A stretch of 6,011 bases of DNA, from positions 1-6,011 of the forward strand of contig DAOVJZ010000101.1 of NCBI GenBank assembly GCA_030632035.1. Direction: 5' to 3'. The notes beneath the pieces are model-generated. The model ran no database searches. It was not told the DNA's origin and saw only the letters and a program-made list of their open reading frames with translations. Below are positions 1 to 5,993 of this stretch, in pieces. The translations under genes were made by a program, and so were the position numbers. The stretch's first letter is position 1. Every line of letters begins with the position of its first letter. The stretch is from Granulosicoccaceae bacterium (GTDB lineage: Bacteria; Pseudomonadota; Gammaproteobacteria; DAOVJZ01).

Positions 1-890
1 CCATCCCAGTCACCTTCGTCCATACCATCTTCGATAGTAATAATAGGATAATTGTTGACCCAGCCTTCGAGATAATCGACGAACTCTTCTGAAGACAGTT
101 TTCTGTTTTCAGATTCAAGGTCATATTTACCGTCTTTATAAAATTCAGAGCTGGCAATGTCGGCGCCCAGTAAAATATCATCACCGGCCTTGAAACCTGC
201 TTTTTCTATTGCTTCCAGAATCACTTCGATACCGGCTTCGTTACCGGGTAGATCCGGTGCAAAACCACCTTCATCTCCGACATTGGTATTTTTACCCTGA
301 CTGCTCAAGACACTTTTTAAGCTATGAAACACTTCGGTGCCATAACGCAGTGCTTCGCTGAATGTTGGCGCGCCGACTGGCAGGATCATAAACTCCTGCA
401 CATCAAGACAGTTATCTGCATGAACACCACCATTGATAATATTCATCATCGGTACCGGCATATGGAACTGGTTGTCCGTACCAAGATAACGATAAAGTGG
501 TGTATTGCTGGCGTTCGCCGCCGCTTTGGCTGCGGCCATTGAAACAGCCAGAATCGAATTGGCACCCAGCTTGTCTTTGTTGGGGGTACCGTCCAGATCA
601 ATCATGATCTGATCGACATCTGCCTGCGCTGAAGCATCTTTACCTTTCAGTGCATTGTTAATCGCAGCGTTAACATTGCCTACTGCCTTGCTGACACCTT
701 TGCCGCCATAGCGAGATTTGTCACCATCGCGTAATTCAATGGCTTCACGTGAACCGGTTGATGCACCGGAAGGGACTGAGGCACGCCCTGTAACACCGGA
801 TTCAAGAATAACATCTGCTTCGACTGTAGGGTTTCCGCGCGAATCAAGAATTTCACGACCGCGTACTTGCTTGATTGTTGTATTGCTCAT
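1..890 (-). CDS. eno: Enolase (phosphopyruvate hydratase), 3' end outside window
   Basis: Enolase interconverts 2-phosphoglycerate and phosphoenolpyruvate in glycolysis and gluconeogenesis; in many bacteria it is also part of the RNA degradosome. The frame is open from ATG at 888-890 to the left edge, giving 296 of the usual ~430 residues, so the end of the barrel domain is missing. The protein starts MSNTTIKQVRGREILDSRGN, the conserved enolase N-terminus. Visible signatures are the mobile loop SGASTG (41-46), NGGVHADN (153-160) with His157, Glu166 in VQEFMI, GDEGGFAP (205-212) with Glu207, Asp244 in GADIASSEFY and Glu287 in TIEDGMDE. By family knowledge His157, Glu166 and Glu207 match active-site residues, and Asp244 and Glu287 match two of the three magnesium ligands; the third and the catalytic lysines lie beyond the edge. 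The start has AAGGA just upstream. It follows kdsA after 58 nt and probably shares its transcript. The call is secure. Confidence 0.97.
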   Translation of the reverse strand, partial: MSNTTIKQVRGREILDSRGNPTVEADVILESGVTGRASVPSGASTGSREAIELRDGDKSRYGGKGVSKAVGNVNAAINNALKGKDASAQADVDQIMIDLDGTPNKDKLGANSILAVSMAAAKAAANASNTPLYRYLGTDNQFHMPVPMMNIINGGVHADNCLDVQEFMILPVGAPTFSEALRYGTEVFHSLKSVLSSQGKNTNVGDEGGFAPDLPGNEAGIEVILEAIEKAGFKAGDDILLGADIASSEFYKDGKYDLESENRKLSSEEFVDYLEGWVNNYPIITIEDGMDEGDWD

Positions 891-893
891 AAT

Positions 894-898
894 TCCTT
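894..898 (-). promoter_or_regulatory. Ribosome binding site of eno
   Basis: Read on the minus strand this is AAGGA, three bases before the eno ATG. The core match to the anti-Shine-Dalgarno sequence is good, but the spacing is shorter than the usual 5-9 nt. It is the clearest such site in the window apart from that of kdsA and supports the start chosen for eno. Confidence 0.6.
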
Positions 899-899
899 G

Positions 900-914
900 A
901 CTGAATTTTTCAGT
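900..914 (-). repeat. Small perfect inverted repeat in the eno leader
   Basis: ACTGAA (900-905) and TTCAGT (909-914) form a perfect 6-bp inverted repeat around three bases. In minus-strand RNA this is a short stem with an AAA loop, ending one base before the eno ribosome binding site. No U-run follows, so it is not an intrinsic terminator. It is A+T-rich and would be weak. A role in spacing the ribosome site or as a protein site is only inference. The rest of the 58-nt gap holds no clear promoter. Confidence 0.4.
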
Positions 915-948
915 TGAATATTAGGTTTCGAGAGTGGAAATAAAATAT

Positions 949-1788
949 TTACTTCATAAGCTCTTCTTCATCAAATGTGCGGCGCTTGACCGTATCATCA
1001 ATAATCTTCAATGTTTCCAGCAAACCTTCCATCTTGCCTAATGGCCATGCGTTGGGGCCATCACTTAATGCCTTGTCCGGGTTGGGATGGGTTTCCATAA
1101 ACAATCCGGAAATACCGGCTGCAACAGCGGCTCTTGCCAACACAGGAACAAATTCACGTTGGCCACCTGATGTACCACCTTGTCCACCGGGAAGCTGTAC
1201 TGAATGGGTGCCATCATAAACAACCGGGCAACCCGTCTGACGCATCACGGCCAGAGAACGCATATCTGAAACGAGATTATTATACCCGAAAGAAACGCCC
1301 CTTTCGCAGACCATAATCTGGTCATTCCCTGCCTCATGCGCCTTATCGACTACATTTTGCATATCCCAGGGTGATAAGAACTGACCCTTCTTGATATTCA
1401 CCGGTTTGCCGGTGCGCGCCACGTTCTGGATAAAATTAGTCTGGCGACACAAAAAAGCGGGCGTCTGTAATACATCTACGACAGCAGAAACTTCATCAAG
1501 TGGTGTGTCTTCATGTACATCGGTTAATACCGGTACGCCGATTTCATCTTTGACCTTTTGCAGGATGCGCAAGCCCTCTTCCACACCCGGACCACGAAAA
1601 CTCTTGGTCGAAGAACGATTGGCTTTATCAAACGATGATTTATAAATAAATGGCACGCCAAGCTTTGAAGTGATCTCTTTCAGTTGTCCTGCTGTATCAA
1701 GAGCAAGTTGTTCACTTTCGATCACGCATGGTCCCGCGATCAAAAACAACGGCTTGTCGATGCCAATTTCAAATCCACATAACTTCAT
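949..1788 (-). CDS. kdsA: KDO-8-phosphate synthase (3-deoxy-D-manno-octulosonate 8-phosphate synthase), metal-dependent type
   Basis: KdsA condenses phosphoenolpyruvate with D-arabinose-5-phosphate to KDO-8-phosphate in the cytoplasm, the committed step to the KDO of lipopolysaccharide. The protein is 279 residues, near the usual ~280, and is one DAHP-synthase-type barrel. Conserved blocks include IAGPCVIES (17-25), KSSFDKANRSS (50-60), FRGPG (64-68), TDVHE (89-93), RQTNF (115-119), KKGQF (133-137), CERG (161-164) and YDGTHSVQLPGG (191-202). Cys21, His195, Glu232 and Asp243 correspond to the metal ligands Cys11, His185, Glu222 and Asp233 of the Aquifex enzyme, each shifted by exactly ten. E. 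coli KdsA has Asn in place of the Cys and needs no metal. The start at 1786-1788 gives MKLCGFEIG, lies in the ATGA overlap with the pyrG stop, and has GGAGA upstream. The frame stays open to an ATG at 1905, but that 39-residue extension lies inside pyrG and does not look like KdsA. Confidence 0.97.
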   Translation of the reverse strand: MKLCGFEIGIDKPLFLIAGPCVIESEQLALDTAGQLKEITSKLGVPFIYKSSFDKANRSSTKSFRGPGVEEGLRILQKVKDEIGVPVLTDVHEDTPLDEVSAVVDVLQTPAFLCRQTNFIQNVARTGKPVNIKKGQFLSPWDMQNVVDKAHEAGNDQIMVCERGVSFGYNNLVSDMRSLAVMRQTGCPVVYDGTHSVQLPGGQGGTSGGQREFVPVLARAAVAAGISGLFMETHPNPDKALSDGPNAWPLGKMEGLLETLKIIDDTVKRRTFDEEELMK

Positions 1789-3434
1789 ACTGTTACTACT
1801 TCTCCGTGTTTTTGTTTGTGATGTGCTCGTGCGGCCATCACAAATCCACTGAACAAAGGATGTCCATCGCGTGGTGTAGAGGTAAATTCCGGATGGAACT
1901 GACAAGCCACGAACCAGGGATGATCTTTTACTTCAACAACTTCAACCAGACTACCGTCTTCCGATGTGCCGGCAATCACCAGCCCTGCATCTTGTAATTT
2001 TTCCAGAAAACCATTATTAAATTCATAACGATGACGATGACGCTCAACAATCTTGTCGCTACCGTACATCTCTTGTGACCTGGTGCCTTTCTTTAACAAG
2101 CAAGTCTGACCACCCAGACGCATACTGCCACCCAGATCGGAATTTTCATCTCGTTTTTCAACACGACCATCCTGATCCTTCCATTCGGCAATCAATGCAA
2201 TGACAGGATAAGGTGTATTGGGATTGAACTCGGTGCTGTGTGCCTGATTGAGTCCGGCCATGTTGCGCGCGCATTCAATAACGGCCACTTGCATACCCAG
2301 ACAAATACCCAGGTAAGGCACCTTGTTCTCACGTGCATATTTCACCGCATCAATTTTGCCTTCAACACCACGCTCACCGAAGCCGCCAGGTACCAGAATT
2401 GCATCCATTCCGGATAAACAACCCGTGCCATCATTTTCAATCAGTTCAGAATCGATATAACGAATATTCACCTTGGTATGGGTGTGGAGTCCAGCATGTA
2501 TCAGTGCTTCAGATAATGATTTGTAAGACTCAGTCAAATCAACATACTTACCCACCATGGCAATATTCATTTCGCCGGTCGGGTGTTCCATATCCTGAAC
2601 CACCTTGTCCCATTCAGAAAGGTCTGCCGGTTTGGCATCCAGTTTTAATCTTTCTACCACAATGTCATCCAGCTCCTGCTCGTGAAGCATACGCGGAATT
2701 TTATAAATACTATCTGCATCCAGTGCCATCACAACAGCACGTTCTTCCACGTTGGTAAACAATGCAATCTTGCGCATTTCAGCACGCGGCAATGGGCGAT
2801 CTGAACGGCACAATAAAATATCCGGCTGAATACCAATACTGCGTAATTCTTTCACCGAGTGCTGGGTAGGCTTGGTTTTTAACTCACCTGCTGTCGGAAT
2901 ATATGGCAACAGGGTCAAATGCATGAACATAGTGCGATCACGCCCCAGCTCCAGTCCCATCTGACGAATGGCTTCCAGAAACGGCAGAGATTCGATATCG
3001 CCTACAGTACCACCGATTTCGACCATGGCCACATCGACATCGCCGGCACCCTTTATCACCTTGTGTTTGATTTCATCCGTAATATGCGGGATCACCTGTA
3101 CGGTGCCGCCCAGATAGTCACCACGCCGTTCCTTGCGCAGGACATTTTCATAAATCTTGCCGGCGGTGAAGTTATTGCGCTTACTCATTTTGGTGCGCAC
3201 AAAACGTTCGTAATGCCCCAGATCCAGATCGGTCTCGGCTCCATCCTCAGTCACAAATACCTCACCATGCTGAAACGGACTCATCGTGCCGGGATCAACA
3301 TTGATGTAGGGATCGAGTTTGAGAAGGGTCACTTTGAGGCCGCGGGCCTCAAGAATAGCAGCGAGGGAGGCAGATGCGATCCCTTTACCAAGGGAAGAAA
3401 CAACGCCGCCTGTGATGAATATAAACTTCGTCAT
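1785..3434 (-). CDS. pyrG: CTP synthase (glutamine-hydrolysing)
   Basis: PyrG aminates UTP to CTP using ATP and glutamine, the last step of de novo pyrimidine nucleotide synthesis. The protein has 549 residues against 545 in E. coli and aligns with it almost from end to end. The N-terminal synthetase domain (about 1-266) has the ATP-binding loop GGVVSSLGKG (9-18, Lys17), KLDPYINVDPGTMSP (39-53), ETDLDLGHYERF (67-78, magnesium ligand Asp71) and Glu139 in VEIGGTVGDIES. The class I glutamine amidotransferase domain (about 290-535) has PGGFGERG (349-356), the nucleophile Cys378 in GICLGMQ, and His514 and Glu516 in FHPEF, so the catalytic triad is intact. The start gives MTKFIFITGG, one residue shorter than E. 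coli; AGAGAA six bases upstream is only a weak ribosome site. The TGA stop overlaps the kdsA ATG. The 151-nt gap before it suggests its own promoter, although read-through from tilS is possible because no terminator is visible. Confidence 0.98.
   Translation of the reverse strand: MTKFIFITGGVVSSLGKGIASASLAAILEARGLKVTLLKLDPYINVDPGTMSPFQHGEVFVTEDGAETDLDLGHYERFVRTKMSKRNNFTAGKIYENVLRKERRGDYLGGTVQVIPHITDEIKHKVIKGAGDVDVAMVEIGGTVGDIESLPFLEAIRQMGLELGRDRTMFMHLTLLPYIPTAGELKTKPTQHSVKELRSIGIQPDILLCRSDRPLPRAEMRKIALFTNVEERAVVMALDADSIYKIPRMLHEQELDDIVVERLKLDAKPADLSEWDKVVQDMEHPTGEMNIAMVGKYVDLTESYKSLSEALIHAGLHTHTKVNIRYIDSELIENDGTGCLSGMDAILVPGGFGERGVEGKIDAVKYARENKVPYLGICLGMQVAVIECARNMAGLNQAHSTEFNPNTPYPVIALIAEWKDQDGRVEKRDENSDLGGSMRLGGQTCLLKKGTRSQEMYGSDKIVERHRHRYEFNNGFLEKLQDAGLVIAGTSEDGSLVEVVEVKDHPWFVACQFHPEFTSTPRDGHPLFSGFVMAARAHHKQKHGEVVTV
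1801..1805 (-). promoter_or_regulatory. Ribosome binding site of kdsA inside the end of pyrG
   Basis: On the minus strand this reads GGAGA, followed by 12 nt and then the kdsA ATG. It lies within the last codons of pyrG. The spacing is long for a direct site, but a ribosome ending at the pyrG TGA would be placed on the overlapping ATG, so translational coupling is plausible. It supports the internal kdsA start over the longer reading frame. Confidence 0.5.
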
Positions 3435-3447
3435 TTAGGGTTCTCTG

Positions 3448-3465
3448 GCTAACCGGCGCTAACCG
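3448..3465. repeat. Direct repeat pair upstream of pyrG (10-bp period)
   Basis: GCTAACCG occurs at 3448-3455 and again at 3458-3465, separated by GC, so the period is 10 bp, about one helical turn. The pair sits 14-31 bases upstream of the pyrG start and would fall in the untranslated leader. Two equally phased half-sites could be a protein-binding site or a relic of a small duplication. The sequence alone does not decide this. Confidence 0.4.
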
Positions 3466-3490
3466 ATTGTGTATCACTAGACGGGGAGAA

Positions 3491-3519
3491 ACGATAAAGG
3501 ATTTTGGCGCTTTAGTCCA
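3491..3519 (-). promoter_or_regulatory. Candidate sigma-70 promoter for pyrG
   Basis: On the minus strand TGGACT (3514-3519) and TATCGT (3491-3496) are separated by exactly 17 bp. Each hexamer matches four of six bases of the sigma-70 consensus. Transcription would start near 3484, giving a leader of about 50 nt. It is the best-placed pair I found in the tilS-pyrG gap, but the match is modest and other weak pairs could be proposed. Confidence 0.3.
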
Positions 3520-3540
3520 GCTAAAAGATGTTAAGAGTCT

Positions 3541-3557
3541 ACTTTAACCAACTTTAA
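3541..3557. repeat. Direct repeat pair downstream of tilS (10-bp period)
   Basis: ACTTTAA occurs at 3541-3547 and 3551-3557, again with a 10-bp period. The second copy lies in the odd-centred palindrome AACTTTAAGTT (3550-3560). The pair lies upstream of the candidate pyrG -35 hexamer, where an activator site would be expected. The region is A+T-rich, so chance is a real alternative. Confidence 0.35.
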
Positions 3558-3585
3558 GTTTCGATCCTAAGCAATCGGTAAACCA

Positions 3586-4890
3586 CTATTTTTTCCACTC
3601 AATCTGGATGCCTTTTTCGCCTTCACCCGCAGAAAATCCCTCTCCAACCCAGTGGCCAACTACCTCGGCCAAATCATCATCCAGATACACAAACGGGATA
3701 CTGTCACGCTCCCACGGCGGCACACCTTTTTCCTGAAATAACTTCTTTAGCTCATGGGTATGATCGCGCCCTGCCAGTTTGAGCTTCTCCCCGCCCTGTC
3801 GAAACTTCACATTTGCTGATTTCGAATGACACAAACTTTCTTTCAGTCCACCGCCTGTCACTGCTACCGGCTGCAGCATACCTGCATCACCGGGCAACTG
3901 GAGTGGGGATTTCATGTCCCAATCCAGGGTCGTGTTCGGTTCAGGAATAATTGAGGGTGTCACGACATACAAACGATCACGATAACGCCTGAGCTCGACT
4001 CCCGGCCATGCGACACACGGATTGCGATCTTCTCCCGCCTGAAGTACATCAACTAGAATACGTTCCATCTGGCGGGTATCCGGCAATGGTCGATTCTGCT
4101 GGCGCAACCAGTAGCGCAAAATATTGCGCTTGCGGGCATCATCAAAGGTCAGTAGTTGCTGGATGGATAAAGCCTCACCATCATGCACCGCCTGCAAATC
4201 CATGCCCGCCAACACATCCAGCAAGTCAGCGGCCTCGGCACTGTGGCTGGCTACACGAGAAATCGTCTGTGCCATCGCCGGCCAGCGGTCTTTTAGTTTG
4301 GGAAGAATTTCATGACGCAGGTAATTGCGATCAAACCCGGTATCATTATTACTCTCGTCTTCAATCCACGCCAGCTGGTGCAATCGCGCATACTCATGTA
4401 ATTGCTCACGTGATAAACCCAATAGTGGACGACAATGTTGGCCGCTACCAAATTCATTACATGCCGGCATACTCGACAAGCCACGTGGGCCACCGCCGCG
4501 TAATAATTGCAAAAGCAATGTTTCAGCCTGATCATCCTGATGATGTGCGGTCAACAAGCAATCACGATTTTGCATAACATCAAGCAATGCCTTGTAACGT
4601 GCATCACGTGCGGCCGCTTCCGGACTTTCTCCTGAACGAGCACGCGCATCCACTTTGATCACGTCACAACTAATATTCAGTTTTTCACAAACAGACACAC
4701 AATGTTCAGACCACTCTCCTGATTTTGCCTGCAAGCCATGATCGACATGCACGGCATGTAAAACCAGTTCAGGTAATTGCGCCATAGCATGAAGCAAAAC
4801 ATGCGAATCCATGCCGCCACTGTAGGCAATAACAAAGCGATTAACGTTTTGAGGAAGATGTTGTTTCAGATTTTGTAGAATGGTATTCAT
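3586..4890 (-). CDS. tilS: tRNA(Ile)-lysidine synthetase
   Basis: TilS joins lysine to cytidine 34 of the tRNA(Ile) with anticodon CAU, using ATP. This changes its charging from methionine to isoleucine and its reading from AUG to AUA, so the gene is normally essential. The 434 residues match the full-length three-domain form (E. coli 432). The N-terminal PP-loop ATPase domain (about 1-215) has SGGMDS (24-29), VHVDHGL (47-53), GESPEAAARDARY (87-99), AHHQDDQAET (115-124), LRGGGPRGLSSM (130-141) and DRNYLRHEILP (187-197). A middle substrate-binding region follows, then the C-terminal TilS domain (about 359-432) with FRQGGE (363-368), KKLFQEKGVPPWERD (382-396) and the VVGHWV stretch (410-415). 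An in-frame TGA at 4900-4902, four codons upstream, and Met27 inside the ATP motif as the next methionine fix the start at 4888-4890. No good ribosome site precedes it, and the ATG lies in a dyad. It ends with TAG; no intrinsic terminator follows. Confidence 0.97.
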   Translation of the reverse strand: MNTILQNLKQHLPQNVNRFVIAYSGGMDSHVLLHAMAQLPELVLHAVHVDHGLQAKSGEWSEHCVSVCEKLNISCDVIKVDARARSGESPEAAARDARYKALLDVMQNRDCLLTAHHQDDQAETLLLQLLRGGGPRGLSSMPACNEFGSGQHCRPLLGLSREQLHEYARLHQLAWIEDESNNDTGFDRNYLRHEILPKLKDRWPAMAQTISRVASHSAEAADLLDVLAGMDLQAVHDGEALSIQQLLTFDDARKRNILRYWLRQQNRPLPDTRQMERILVDVLQAGEDRNPCVAWPGVELRRYRDRLYVVTPSIIPEPNTTLDWDMKSPLQLPGDAGMLQPVAVTGGGLKESLCHSKSANVKFRQGGEKLKLAGRDHTHELKKLFQEKGVPPWERDSIPFVYLDDDLAEVVGHWVGEGFSAGEGEKGIQIEWKK

Positions 4891-4904
4891 GATCAGGAAT
4901 CATG
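4888..4904 (-). promoter_or_regulatory. Inverted repeat covering the tilS start codon
   Basis: CATGAT (4888-4893) and ATCATG (4899-4904) are a perfect 6-bp inverted repeat around CAGGA. In the minus-strand transcript the tilS AUG lies in the 3' arm of this stem. A competing stem pairs GGAATC (4896-4901) with GATTCC (4905-4910) around three bases and shares bases with both this stem and the hairpin at 4906-4925. The pairing is seen directly; control of tilS translation is inference. Confidence 0.45.
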
Positions 4905-4905
4905 G

Positions 4906-4925
4906 ATTCCCGTTTTCACGGGAAT
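4906..4925. repeat. dRS3/REP-type short palindromic element between accA and tilS
   Basis: ATTCCCGT (4906-4913) and ACGGGAAT (4918-4925) form a perfect 8-bp stem. In the minus-strand transcript the loop is GAAA, a stable GNRA tetraloop. The element fits the pattern ATTCCC, eight bases, GGGAAT described for the Neisseria dRS3 repeat. With its flanks it resembles the short intergenic repeat spread through many beta- and gammaproteobacteria, which when translated by mistake gives peptides like VIPAKAGIQ; here one frame reads VIPVKTGIHDS. No U-run follows on either strand, so it is not a standard terminator. Only one copy is present, so its repeat nature is inferred from the pattern. Confidence 0.7.
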
Positions 4926-4938
4926 GACGATTATTGGT

Positions 4939-5898
4939 TTACGACTCTTTAAACTCACCAAAACCGAGCAAGCGTTCGTAACGGGTATCCAGCAACTTGT
5001 CGACAGCGATCGATTCCATATTTTCAAGGCTTTCCAGCAAGGCGTGTTTGAGATTGGCCGCCATGGCATCAACATCACGATGCGCACCACCCAGTGGTTC
5101 ATTGATAATGAAATCGATCAAACCCAGTTCTTTTAATCGGCTTGAAGTAATACCCAATGCCTCAGCGGCATCTTCAGCCTTATCGGCACTCTTCCACAAA
5201 ATAGAGGCACAACCTTCAGGAGAAATAACAGAATAAGTGCTGTACTGTAACATCATGACACGATCGGCCACACCAATCGCCAATGCACCACCAGAACCAC
5301 CTTCACCAATGACCGTAGCAATGATCGGTGTGCGTAACGCGGACATAACCAACAGGTTTTGGGCAATCGCCTCACTCTGACCACGTTCTTCTGCGCCCAC
5401 ACCAGGATAGGCACCGGGGGTATCAATAAAGGTCAATAAGGGTAATTTGAAACGCTCGGCCATATTCATCAAGCGCAGTGCCTTACGATAACCCTCCGGT
5501 CGCGGCATACCAAAATTACGTTTGAGCTTTTCCTTGGTATCGCGCCCTTTCTGCTGGCCAATTACCATAACAGGCTTACCATCAATACGGCCCAGGCCAC
5601 CGACAATGGCCGCATCATCCGAATAATGACGGTCACCGTGCAGTTCTTCAAAATCAGTAAAAATACGTTCTACATAATCCAGCATATAAGGCCGCTGTGG
5701 ATGGCGCGCCAACTGGGAAACCTGCCACGAGCTCAGGGATGAAAAAATGGATTCGGTCAGTGACTGACTCTTGGTCTTCAGACGGCTAATTTCCTCAGAA
5801 ATATTGATTTCTGTGTCACTGCCCACATAGCGCAGTTCTTCGATTTTTGCCTCTAGTTCGGCAATAGGTTGCTCAAATTCGAGAAAATTAAGATCCAT
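4939..5898 (-). CDS. accA: Acetyl-CoA carboxylase, carboxyltransferase subunit alpha
   Basis: AccA pairs with AccD to move the carboxyl group from biotin on AccB to acetyl-CoA, making malonyl-CoA for fatty acid synthesis. The 319 residues equal the E. coli length. The N-terminus MDLNFLEFEQPIAELEAKIEELR is the typical helical arm (1-55), followed by a crotonase-fold domain with ARHPQRPY (64-71), FEELHGDR (83-90), GQQKGRDTKEK (114-124), RNFGMPRPEGYRKALR (127-142), FIDTPGAYPGVGAEERGQ (157-174), GEGGSGGALAIG (198-209) and the YSTYSVISPEGCASILWK stretch (219-236). The glycine-rich 198-209 segment is where the family stabilises the enolate intermediate. It carries no zinc motif, as expected, since that belongs to AccD. 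The start is the usual one for the family, but the ribosome site is poor: AGGG lies 12 bases upstream, with a run of T between. The stop is 48 nt before tilS. The call is secure. Confidence 0.98.
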   Translation of the reverse strand: MDLNFLEFEQPIAELEAKIEELRYVGSDTEINISEEISRLKTKSQSLTESIFSSLSSWQVSQLARHPQRPYMLDYVERIFTDFEELHGDRHYSDDAAIVGGLGRIDGKPVMVIGQQKGRDTKEKLKRNFGMPRPEGYRKALRLMNMAERFKLPLLTFIDTPGAYPGVGAEERGQSEAIAQNLLVMSALRTPIIATVIGEGGSGGALAIGVADRVMMLQYSTYSVISPEGCASILWKSADKAEDAAEALGITSSRLKELGLIDFIINEPLGGAHRDVDAMAANLKHALLESLENMESIAVDKLLDTRYERLLGFGEFKES

Positions 5899-5974
5899 AT
5901 GAAAAAACTACCCTAAAGTCGTCAAAATGAAAGGAATTTGCAGGTATTTTATTAGAAATTAAGACTAATGGATA

Positions 5975-5993
5975 GTTCAGTCTAATACTGAAC
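5975..5993. repeat. 7-bp inverted repeat in the accA upstream region
   Basis: GTTCAGT (5975-5981) and ACTGAAC (5987-5993) form a perfect dyad around five bases, 77-95 bases upstream of the accA start. Neither strand has a U-run after it, so an intrinsic terminator is unlikely; an operator for a dimeric regulator is possible. I do not recognise it as a known fatty-acid regulator site. The surrounding 113 nt (5899-6011) are A+T-rich. On the minus strand TAAAAT at about 5949-5954 could be a -10 hexamer, but no good -35 lies at the right distance. I see no convincing gene there, though a nine-residue open tail ending with TAG at 5982-5984 could be the end of an upstream gene. Confidence 0.45.

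Noticed and set aside
918..947. Separate eno promoter with TAATAT as the -10 hexamer
   Set aside because: No hexamer resembling a -35 element lies 16-18 bp upstream; the gap is simply A+T-rich.
1789..1905. A 39-codon N-terminal extension of kdsA starting at 1905
   Set aside because: It lies wholly inside the end of pyrG in another frame, its residues do not resemble KdsA, and the ATG at 1788 gives the family N-terminus with a ribosome site.
2919..3452. A 177-codon plus-strand open frame opposite the start of pyrG
   Set aside because: It is antisense to the highly conserved synthetase domain and shows no recognisable domain. Long antisense frames are common over such genes.
3511..3525. Hairpin TTTAG / CTAAA as a tilS terminator
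   Set aside because: The stem is only 5 bp, A+T-rich and has no U-run after it; it also overlaps the candidate pyrG promoter.
4008..4577. A 189-codon plus-strand open frame opposite tilS
   Set aside because: It is antisense to the full-length TilS gene, rich in His, Pro and Ser as expected of a shadow frame, and has no recognisable motif.
4906..4925. Intrinsic terminator between accA and tilS
   Set aside because: The stem is good but no U-run follows on either strand.
4893..5102. A 69-codon minus-strand open frame ending in VIPVKTGIHDS
   Set aside because: It overlaps the conserved end of accA in another frame. Its tail is the usual false peptide produced by reading through the dRS3/REP-type repeat.
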